64,000 nt of DNA from assembly GCA_037013495.1 (NCBI GenBank), contig JAZDXN010000026.1, positions 2,418,001 to 2,482,000 on the forward strand. The letters are read 5' to 3'. The notes below the pieces were generated by a model, which was not told where the DNA came from, searched no databases, and saw only the letters and a program-made list of their open reading frames with translations. This DNA comes from Hippophae tibetana. Lineage: Eukaryota; Streptophyta; Magnoliopsida; Rosales; Elaeagnaceae. Within the stretch, counting starts at the first letter, position 1; each line of letters begins with the position of its first letter. A program made the position numbers and the translations under genes. This document shows, piece by piece, positions 52,014-62,195 of this stretch.

Positions 52014-54561
52014 GGAGATATTGGTGCGGACCTAGATTTGTTTATTTATATTTTTAATAAGTCTGTATTCTTCCAAAAAAAATAAGAGAAGAGAAAAAGA
52101 AAGAAGATGTCGTTCACATTTAAAAAAAAAACAAAACATTTGGTAAATATTAGTTACAACTTTCAACGGAGATATCATTTGACTCGGGTATCGAAACCAC
52201 TATTATAATATATCAATTCGAAGCTCGTATCAAATTACACAATATGTTTTGGTCCCGACCAGGAAAATCATTTTTGTACCCAAATTATATCGTTTATATT
52301 ACTTATCAAGTGTTTAAAGTTTTTGACGCACAATTTTCATTTTTCTTACTTCTGGTTTAATTCAATAGAGCTATACAGGAGATAATGGTGCCGACCTAGG
52401 GTTTTTTATTTATATTTCCAATAAGTCTCTTTTCTTCAAAAAAAAAAAATAGGAGAAGAGAAAAAGAAAGAGGATGTCGTTTACATTTTCAAAAACCACA
52501 AAAAATTTGGTAAATATAAGTTACAACTTTCAACGGAGATATCTTTTGACTCGGGTATCGAAACCACTATTATAATATATCAAATTGAAGTTGGTATCAA
52601 ATTACACAATATATATTGGCCCCGCCCAGGAAAATCGTTTTTGTACCTAAATTACGTCGTTTACATCACTTACCGAGTGTTTAAAGTTTTTGACGCACCA
52701 TTTTCATTTTTCTTACTTCTGGTTTAATTCAATAGAGCTATACAGGAGATATTGGTGCCGACCTAGGGTTGTTGATTTATATTTCCAATAAGTCTCTATT
52801 ATTCAAAAAAAAAATAAGAGAAGAGAAAAAGAAAGAGGATGTCGTTCACAATTTCAAAAACACCGAAACATTTGGTAAATATGTGTTACGACTTTCAACG
52901 AAGATATCTTTTGACTCGGGTATCGAAACCACTATTATAATATATCAAATCGAAGCTCGTATCAAATTACACAATATATTTTGGTCCCGCCCAGGATAAT
53001 CGTTTTTGTACCCAAATTACATAGTTTACATCACTTAACGAGTGTTTAAAGTTTTTGACGCACCGTTTTCATTTTTCTTACTTCTGGTTTAATTCAATAG
53101 AGCTATACAAGAGATATTGGTGCGGACCTAGCTTTGTTTATTTATATTTCCAATAACTCTGTTTGCTTCAAAAAAAAATAAGAGAAGAGAAAAAGAAAGA
53201 AGATGTCGTTCACAATTTCAAAAACAACAAAAATTTGGTAAATATAAGTTACAACTTTCAACGGATATATCTTTTGACTCGAGTATCGAAACCACTATTA
53301 TAATATACCAAATCGAAGCTCATATCAAATTACACAATATATTTTGGTCCCGCCCAAGAAAATCGTTTTGTACCCAAATTACATCGTTTACATCACTTAA
53401 CGAGTATTTAAAGTTTTTGACGCACCATTTTCATTTTTCTTACTTCTGGTTTAATTCAATAGAGCTATACAGGAGATATTGGTGCCGACCTAGGGTTGTT
53501 GATTTATATTTCCAATCAGTCTCTATTCTTCAAAAAAAATAAGAGAAGAGAAAAAGAAAGAGGATGTCGTTCACAATTTCAAAAACACCAAAACATTTTG
53601 TAAATATGTGTTACGACTTTCAACGGAGATATCTTTTGACTCGGGTATCGAAACCACTATTATAATATATCAAATCGAAGCTCGTATCAAATTACACAAT
53701 ATATTTTGGTCCCGCCCAGGAAAATCGTTTTTGTACCCAACTTAGATCGTTTACATCACTTACCAAGTGTTACAGTTTTTGACGCACCGTTTTCATTTTT
53801 CTTACTTCTGGTTTAATTAAATAGAGCTATACAGAAGATATTGGTGCGGACCTAGCTTTGTTTATTTATATTTCCAATAACTCTGTTTGCTTCAAAAAAA
53901 AAATAAGAGAAGAGAAAAAGAAAGAAGATGTCGTTCACAATTTCAAAAACAACAAAACATTTGGTAAATATAAGTTACAACTTTCGACGGAGACATCTTT
54001 TGACTCGGGTATCGAAACCACTATTATAATATACCAAATCGAAGCTCATATCAAATTACACAATATATTTTGGTCCCGCCCAAGAAAATCGTTTTGTACC
54101 CAAATTACATCGTTTACATTACTTAACGAGTGTTTAAAGTTTTTGACGCACCATTTTCATTTTTCTTACTTCTGGTTTAATTCAATAGAGCTATACAGGA
54201 GATATTGGTGCCGACCTAGGGTTGTTGATTTATATTTCCAATAAGTCTCTATTTTTCAAAAAAAAATAAGAGAAGAGAAAAAGAAAGAGGATGTTGTTCA
54301 CATTTTCAAAAACAACAAAACATTTGGTAAATATGAGTTACAACTTTCAACGGAGATATCTTTTGACTCGGGTATCGAAACCACTATTATAATATATCAA
54401 ATCGAACCTCCTATCAAATTACACAATATGTTTTGGTCCCGTCCAGGAAAATCGTTTTTGTACCCAAATTACATCGTTTACATCACTTAACGAGTGTTTA
54501 AAGTTTTTGACGCACCGTTTTCATATTTCTTACTTCTGGTTTAATTCAATAGAGCTATACA
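52014..54561 (+). repeat. Seven monomers in partial a-h order
   Basis: Monomers start at 52014, 52378, 52745, 53110, 53472, 53834 and 54198. Types run h, a/b, c, d, e, d, k/f. The monomer at 52378 begins as a (GATAATGG, GTCGTTTACATT) and becomes b at about 52585 (GAAGTTGG, TATATTGGCCCC), again near the internal direct repeats. The h-to-e order matches the main a-h family, so this is a diverged relative of it. Confidence 0.82.
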
Positions 54562-55277
54562 GGAGATATTGGTGTGGACCTAGCTTTGTTTATTTATATT
54601 TCCAATAACTCTGTTTGCTTCAAAAAAAATAAGAGAAGAGAAAAAGAAAGAAGATGTCGTTCACAATTTCAAAAACAACAAAACATTTGGTAAATATAAG
54701 TTACAACTTTCAACGGAGATATCTTTTGACTCGGGTATCGAAACCACTATTACAATATACCAAATCGAAGCTCATATCAAATTACACAATATATTTTGGT
54801 CCCGCCCAAGAAAATCGTTTTTGTACCTAAATTACATCGTTTACATCACTTAACGTGTGTTTAAAGTTTTTGACGCACCATTTCAATTTTTCTTACTTCT
54901 GGTTTAATTCAATAGAGCTATACAGGAGATATTGGTGCGGAGCTAGATTTGTTTATTTATATTTTTAATAAGTCTCTTTTCTTTAAAATAAAAAATAAGA
55001 GAAGAGAAGAGAAAAAGAAAGAGGTTGTCGTTCACATTTTCAAAAATAACAAAAGATTTGGTAAATATGAGTTACAACTTTCAACGGAGATATCTTTTGA
55101 CTCGGGATTCAAAACCACTATTATAATATATCAAATTACACAATATATTTGGTGCCGCATAAGAAAATCGTTTTTGTACAAAAATTACATCGTTTACATC
55201 ACTTACCGAGTATTTAAAGTTTTTGACGCACCATTTTCATTTTTCTTACTTCTAGTTTAATTCAATAGAGCTATACA
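54562..55277 (+). repeat. Two-monomer segment, copy 2, with the 17-bp deletion
   Basis: Monomers start at 54562 and 54925. The second is a long-type monomer (extra GAGAA) shortened to 353 bp because one ATATCAAATT repeat and the spacer are missing at about 55128-55142. Its intact relatives (1, 19260, 29097) are 370 bp, so the loss is exactly 17 bp, as in the monomer at 2554. Confidence 0.85.
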
Positions 55278-56011
55278 GGAGATATTGGTGCGGACCTAGA
55301 GTTGTTTACTTATATTTTAAATAAGTCTCTATTCTTCCAAAAAAAATAAGAGAAGAGAAAAAGAAAGAAGATGTCGTTCACATTTTCAAAAAAAAAAACA
55401 AAACATTTGGTAAATAGTAGTTACAACTTTCAACGGAGATATCATTTGACTCGGGTATCGAAACCACTATTATAATATATCAAATCGAAGTTCGTATCAA
55501 ATTACACAATATGTTTTGGTCCCGACCAGGAAAATCATTTTTGTACCCAAATTATATCCTTTACATTACTTATCGAGTGTTTAATGTTTTTGACGCACAA
55601 TTTTCATTTTTCTTACTTCTGGTTTAATTCAATAGAGCTATACAGGAGATAATGGTGCCGACCTAGGGTTGTTTATTTATATTTCCAATAAGTCTCTTTT
55701 CTTCAAAAAAAAAAAAATAGGAGAAGAGAAAAAGAAAGAGGATGTCATTTACATTTTCAAAAACAACAAAAAATTTGGTAAATATAAGTTACAACTTTCA
55801 ACGGAGATATCTTTTGACTCGGGTATCGAAACCACTATTATAATATATCAAATCGAAGCTCGTATCAAATTACACAATATGTTTTGTCCCGAGCAGGAAA
55901 ATCATTTTTGTACCCAAATTATATCGTTTACATTACTTATCGAGTGTTTAAAGTTTTTGACGCACCGTTTTCATTTTTCTTACTTCTGGTTTAATTCAAT
56001 AGAGCTATACA
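55278..56011 (+). repeat. Two monomers, h-like and a-like
   Basis: Monomers start at 55278 and 55645, both 367 bp because of long A-runs. The first has a run of ten A in the CAAAAAC region and AAATAGTAG. The second has a 3' half TTTTGTCCCGAGCAGG that recurs in the monomer at 57105, although the 5' halves of the two differ (a-like and c-like). That points to conversion or exchange. Confidence 0.8.
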
Positions 56012-57467
56012 AGAGATAATGGTGCCGACCTAGGGTTGTTTATTTATATTTCCAATAAGTCTCTTTTCTTCAAAAAAAAAAATAGGAGAAGAGAAAAAGA
56101 AAGAGGATGTCGTTTACATTTTCAAAAACAACAAAAAATTTGGTAAGTATAAGTTACAACTTTCAACGGAGATATCTTTTGACTCGGGTATCGAAACCAC
56201 TATTATAATATATCAAATCGAAGCTCGTATCAAATTACACAATATGTTTTGGTCCCGACCAGGAAAATCGTTTTTGTACCCAAATTACATCGTTTACATC
56301 ACTTATCGAGTGTTTAAAGTTTTTGACGCACTATTTTCATTCTTCTTACTTCTGGTTTAATTCAATAGACCTATACAGGAGATATTGGTGCGGACCTGGG
56401 GTTGTTGATTTATATTTCCAATAAGTCTCTATTCTTCAAAATAAAATTAGAGAAGAGAAAAAGAAAGAGGATGTCGTTCACATTTTCAAAAACAAAAAAA
56501 CATTTGGTAAATATGAGTTACAACTTTCAACGGAGATATCTTTTAACTCGGGTATCGAAACCACTATTATAATATATCAAATTGAAGCTCATATCAAATT
56601 ACACAATATATTTGGTGCCGCACAAGAAAATCGTTTTTGTACACAAATTACATCGTTTACATCACTTACCGAGTGTTTAAAGTTTTTGACGCACCATTTT
56701 CATTTTTCTTACTTCTAGTTTAATTCAATAGAGCTATACAGGAGATATTGGTGCCGACCTAGGGTTGTTAATTTATATTTCCAATAAGTCTCTTTTCTTC
56801 AAAAAAAAATAGGAGAAGAGAAAAAGAAAGAGGATGTCGTTCACATTTTCAAAAACAACAAAACATTTGGTAAATATGAGTTACAACTTTCACCGGAGAT
56901 ATCTTTTGACTCGGGTATCGAAACCACTATTATAATATATCAAATCGAAGCTCGTATCAAATTACACAATATGTTTTGCTCCCGCCCAGGAAAATCGTTT
57001 TTGTACCCAAATTACATCGTTTACATCACTTAACGAGTGTTTAAAGTTTTTGACGCACCATTTTCATTTTTCTTACTTCTAGTTTAATTCAATAGAGCTA
57101 TACAGGAGATATTGGTGCCGACCTAGGGTTGTTGAATTTTATTTCCAATAAGTCTCTATTCTTCAAAAAAAAATAAGAGAAGAGAAAAAGAAAGAGGATG
57201 TCGTTCACAATTTCAAAAACACCAAAATATTTGGTAAATATGTGTTACGACTTTCAACGGAGATATCTTTTGACTCGGCTATCGAAACCACTATTATAAT
57301 ATATCAAATCGAAGCTCGTATCAAATTACACAATATGTTTTGTCCCGAGCAGGAAAATCATTTTTGTACCCAAATTATATCGTTTACATTACTTATCGAG
57401 TGTTTAAAGTTTTTGACGCACCGTTTTCATTTTTCTTACTTCTGGTTTAATTCAATAGAGCTATACA
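56012..57467 (+). repeat. Tetramer, copy 1 (1456 bp)
   Basis: Monomers start at 56012, 56378, 56741 and 57105. The first two and the 5' half of the third match 57468 to about 58400. Shared rare variants are AATAGACCTATAC, CATTCTTCTTAC, AAAATAAAATTAGAG and GTTGTTAATTTAT. Confidence 0.84.
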
Positions 57468-58924
57468 AGAGATAATGGTGCCGACCTAGGGTTGTTTATT
57501 TATATTTCCAATAAGTCTCTTTTCTTCAAAAAAAAAAAAATAGGAGAAGAGAAAAAGAAAGAGGATGTCGTTTACATTTTCAAAAACAACAAAAAATTTG
57601 GTAAATATAAGTTACAACTTTCAACGGAGATATCTTTTGACTCGGGTATCGAAACCACTATTATAATATATCAAATCGAAGCTCGTATCAAATTACACAA
57701 TATGTTTTGGTCCCGACCAGGAAAATCGTTTTTGTACCCAAATTACATCGTTTACATCACTTATCGAGTGTTTAATGTTTTTGACGCACCATTTTCATTC
57801 TTCTTACTTCTGGTTTAATTCAATAGACCTATACAGGAGATATTGGTGCGGACCTGAGGTTGTTGATTTATATTTCCAATAAGTCTCTATTCTTCAAAAT
57901 AAAATTAGAGAAGAGAAAAAGAAAGAGGATGTCGTTCACATTTTCAAAAACAAAAAAACATTTGGTAAATATGAGTTACAACTTTCAACGGAGATATCTT
58001 TTAACTCGGGTATCGAAACCACTATTATAATATATCAAATTGAAGCTCATATCAAATTACACAATATATTTGGTGCCGCACAAGAAAATCGTTTTTGTAC
58101 ACAAATTACATCGTTTACATCACTTACCGAGTGTTTAAAGTTTTTGACGCACCATTTTCATTTTTCTTACTTCTAGTTTAATTCAATAGAGCTATACAGG
58201 AGATATTGGTGCCGACCTAGGGTTGTTAATTTATATTTCCAATAAGTCTCTTTTCTTCAAAAAAAAATAGGAGAAGAGAAAAAGAAAGAGGATGTCGTTC
58301 ACATTTTCAAAAACAACAAAACATTTGGTAAATATGAGTTACAACTTTCAACGGAGATATCTTTTGACTCGGGTATCGAAACCACTATTATAATATATCA
58401 AATTGAAGCTCGTATCAAATTACACAATATTTTTTGGTGCCGCCCAAGAAAATCGTTTTTATACACAAATTACATCGCTTACATCACTTATCGAGTGTTT
58501 AAAGTTTTTGACGCACGATTTTCATTTTTCTTACTTCTGGTTTAATTCAATAGAGCTATACAGGAGATAATGGTGCCGACCTAGGGTTTTTTATTTATAT
58601 TTCCAATAATTCTCTATTCTTCAAAAAAAATAAGAGAAGAGAAAAAGAAAGAGGATTTCGTTCACATTTTCAAAAACAACAAAACATTTGGTAAATATGA
58701 GTTACAACTTTCAACGGAGATATCTTTTGACTCGGGTATCAAAACCACTATGATAATATATCAAATTGAAATTCATATCAAATTACACAATATATTTGGT
58801 GCCGCCCAAGAAAATCGTTTTGGTACGCAAATTACATCGTTTACATTACTTACCGAGTGTTTAAAGTGTTTGACGAACCATTTTCATTTTTCTTACTTCT
58901 GGTTTAATTCAATAGAGCTATACA
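57468..58924 (+). repeat. Tetramer, copy 2, diverging in its second half
   Basis: Monomers start at 57468, 57836, 58199 and 58563. The match with copy 1 ends inside the third monomer, where this copy continues TTTTTTGGTGCCGCCCAAG instead of TGTTTTGCTCCCGCCCAGG, so the switch is at about 58400-58430. The fourth monomer is of another type (GATTTCG, GTGCCGCCCAAG, GACGAACC). Confidence 0.82.
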
Positions 58925-59650
58925 GCAGATATTGGTGCCGACTTAGGGTTGTTGATTTATATTTCCAATAAGTCTGTTTGCTTCAAAAAAAAATAAGAGA
59001 AGAGAAAAAGAAAGAGGATGTCGTTCACAATTTTAAAAACAACAAATCATTTGGTAAATATGAGTTACAACTTTCAACGGAGATATCTTTTGACTCGGGT
59101 ATCGAAACCACTAATATAATATATCAAATCGAAGCTCATATCAAATTACACATTATATTTTGGTCCCTCCCAAGAAAATCGTTTTGTACCCAAATTACAT
59201 CGTTTACATCACTTAACGAGTGTTTAAAGTTTTTGACGCACCATTTTCATTTTTCTTACTTCTGGTTTAATTCAATAGAGCTATACAACAGATATTGGTG
59301 CCGACCTAAGGTTGTTGATTTATATTTCCAATAAGTCTCTATTCTTAAAAAAAAATAAGAGAAGAGAAAAAGAAAGAGGATGTCGTTCACATTTTCAAAA
59401 ACAACAAAACATTTGGTAACTATGAGTTAAAACTTTCAACGGATATATCTTTTGACTCGGGTATCGAAACCACTATTATAATATATCAAATCGAAGCTCA
59501 TATCAAATTACACAATATATTTTGGTATCGCCAAGGAAAATCGTTTTTGTACCCAAATTACATCGTTTACATCACTTAACGAGTTTTTAAAGTTTTTGAC
59601 GCACCGTTTTCATTTTTCTTACTTCTGGTTTAATTCAATAGAGCTATACA
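58925..59650 (+). repeat. Dimer, copy 1 (matches 61470-62195)
   Basis: Monomers start at 58925 and 59288. The first has CAATTTTAAAAACAAC and AAATCATTTGG; the second has GGTAACTATGAGTTAAAAC and ACGGATATATC. The pair returns 2545 bp downstream, seven monomers away. Confidence 0.85.
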
Positions 59651-60380
59651 GGAGATATTGGTGCGGACCTAGAGTTCTTTATTTATATTTTTAATAAGTC
59701 TCTTTTCTTCAAAATAAAAAATAAGAGAAGAGAAAAAGAAAGAAAGTGTCCTTCACATTTTCAAAAATAACAAAAGATTTGGTAAATATGAGTTACAACT
59801 TTCAACGGAGATATCTTTTGACTCGGGTTTCGAAACCACTATTATAGTATATCAAATCGAAGCTTGTATCAAATTACACAATATTTTTTGCTCCCGCCCA
59901 GGAAAATCGTTTTTGTACCCAAATTACATCGTTTACATCACTTAACGAGTGTTTAAAGTTTTTGACGCACCGTTTTCATTATTCTTACTTCTGGTTTAAT
60001 TCAATAGAGCTATACAGGAAATATTGGTGCGGTCCTAGGTTTGTTTATTTATATTTAAAATAAGTCTGTTTGCTTCAAAAAAAAATAAGAGAAGAGAAAA
60101 AGAAAGAGGATGTCGTTCACAATTTCAAAAACAACAAAACATTTGGTAAATATGAGTTACAACTTTCAACGGATATATCTTTTGACTCGGGTATCGAAAC
60201 CACTATTATAATATATCAAATCGAAGCTCATATCATATTGAACTATATATTTTGGTCCCGCCCAGGAAAATCGTTTTGTATACAAATTACATCGTTTACA
60301 TCACTTAACGAGTGTTTAAAGTTTTTGACGCACCATTTTCATTTTTTTTTACTTCTGGATTAATTCAATAGAGCTATACA
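59651..60380 (+). repeat. Two divergent monomers
   Basis: Monomers start at 59651 and 60017. The first carries private changes AGAGTTCTTTATT, AAAGTGTCC and TTATAGTATATC. The second has CATATTGAACTATATATT where others read CAAATTACACAATATATT, and a run of eight T near 60343. No close partner was found in the window. Confidence 0.8.
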
Positions 60381-61469
60381 GGAGATATTGGTGCCGACCT
60401 AGGGTTGTTGATTTATATTTCCAATAAGTCTCTTTTCTTCAAAATAAAAAATAAGAGAAGAGAAAAAGAAAGAGGATTTCGTTCACATTTTCAAAAACAA
60501 CAAAATATTTGGTAAATATGAGTTACAACTTTCAACGGAGATATCTTTTGACTCGGGTATCAAAACCACTATTATAATATATCAAATTGAAGTTCATATC
60601 AAATTACACAATATATTTGGTGCCGTCCAAGAAAATCGTTTTTGTACACAAATTACATCGTTTACATTACTTACCGAGTGTTTAAAGTCTTTGACGAACC
60701 ATTTTCATTTTTCTTACTTCTGGTTTAATTCAATAGAGCTATACATGAGATATTGGTGCCGACCTAGGGTTGTTGATTTATATTTCCAATAAGTCTCTAT
60801 ACTTCAAAAAAAATAAGAGAAGAGAAAAAGAAAGAGGATGTCGTTCACATTTTCAAAAACAACAAAACATTTGGTAAATATGAGTTACAACTTTCAACAG
60901 AGATATCTTTTGACTCGGGTATCAAAACCACTATTATAATATATCAAATTAAAGTTCGTATCAAATTACACAATATATTTGGTGCCGCCCAAGAAAATCG
61001 TTTTTGTACACAAATTACATCGTTTACATTACTTACCGAGTGTTTAAAGTGTTTGACGAACCGTTTTCATTTTTCTTACTTCTGGTTTAATTCAATAGAG
61101 CTATACATGAGATATTGGTGCCGACCTAGGGTTGTTGATTTATATTTCAAATAAGTCTCTATTCTTCAAAAAAAATAAGAGAAGAGAAAAAGAAAGTGGA
61201 TGTCGTTCACATTTTCAAAAACAACAAAACATTTGGTAAATATGAGTTACAACTTTCAACGGAGATATCTTTTGACTCGGGTATCAAAACCACTATTATA
61301 ATATATCAAATTAAAGTTCGTATCAAATTACACAATATATTTGGTGCCGCCCAAGAAAATCGTTTTTGTACACAAATTACATCGTTTACATTACTTACCG
61401 AGTGTTTAAAGTCTTTGACGAACCATTTTCATTTTTCTTACTTCTGGTTTAATTCAATAGAGCTATACA
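60381..61469 (+). repeat. Three closely similar monomers in tandem
   Basis: Monomers start at 60381, 60746 and 61108 (365, 362 and 362 bp). All three have GGTATCAAAACC, TTTGGTGCCG, TTTTTGTACACAAATT, TACATTACTTACCGAG and GACGAACC. The last two share TCAAATTAAAGTTCG and are the closest pair, so the most recent event here was duplication of a single monomer. Confidence 0.84.
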
Positions 61470-62195
61470 GGAGATATTGGTGCCGACCTAGGGTTGTTGA
61501 TTTATATTTCCCATAAGTCTGTTTGCTTCAAAAATAAATAAGAGAAGAGAAAAAGAAAGAGGATGTCGTTCACAATTTTAAAAACAACAAATCATTTGGT
61601 AAATATGAGTTACAACTTTCAACGTAGATATCTTTTGACTCGGGTATCGAAACCACTTTTATAATATATCAAATCGAAGCTCATATCAAATTACACAATA
61701 TATTTTGGTCCCACCCAAGAAAATCGTTTTGTACCCAAATTACATCGTTTACATCACTTAAGGAGTGTTTATAGTTTTTGACGCACCATTTTCATTTTAC
61801 TTACTTCTGGTTTAATTCAATAGAGCTATACAAGAGATATTGGTGCCGAACTAAGGTAGTTGATTTATATTTCCAATAAGTCTCTATTCTTCAAAAAAAA
61901 TAAGAGAAGAGAAAAAGCAAGAGGATGTCGTTCAAATTTTCAAAAACTACAAAACATTTGGTAACTATGAGTTAAAACTATCAACGGATATATCTTTTGA
62001 CTCGGGTATCGAAACCACTATTATAATATATCAAATCGAAGCTCATATCAAATTACACAATATATTTTGGTACCGCCCAGGAAAATCGTTTTTGTACCCA
62101 AATTACATCGTTTACATTACTTACCGAGTGTTTAAACTGTTTGAAGAACCGTTTTCATTTTTCTTACTTCTGGTTTAATTCAATAGAGCTATACA
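61470..62195 (+). repeat. Dimer, copy 2 (matches 58925-59650)
   Basis: Monomers start at 61470 and 61833. It shares CAATTTTAAAAACAAC, AAATCATTTGG and GGTAACTATGAGTTAAAAC with copy 1. The 3' end of the second monomer departs, reading TTACCGAGTGTTTAAACTG and GAAGAACC, like the neighbouring monomers with GACGAACC. Confidence 0.84.
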
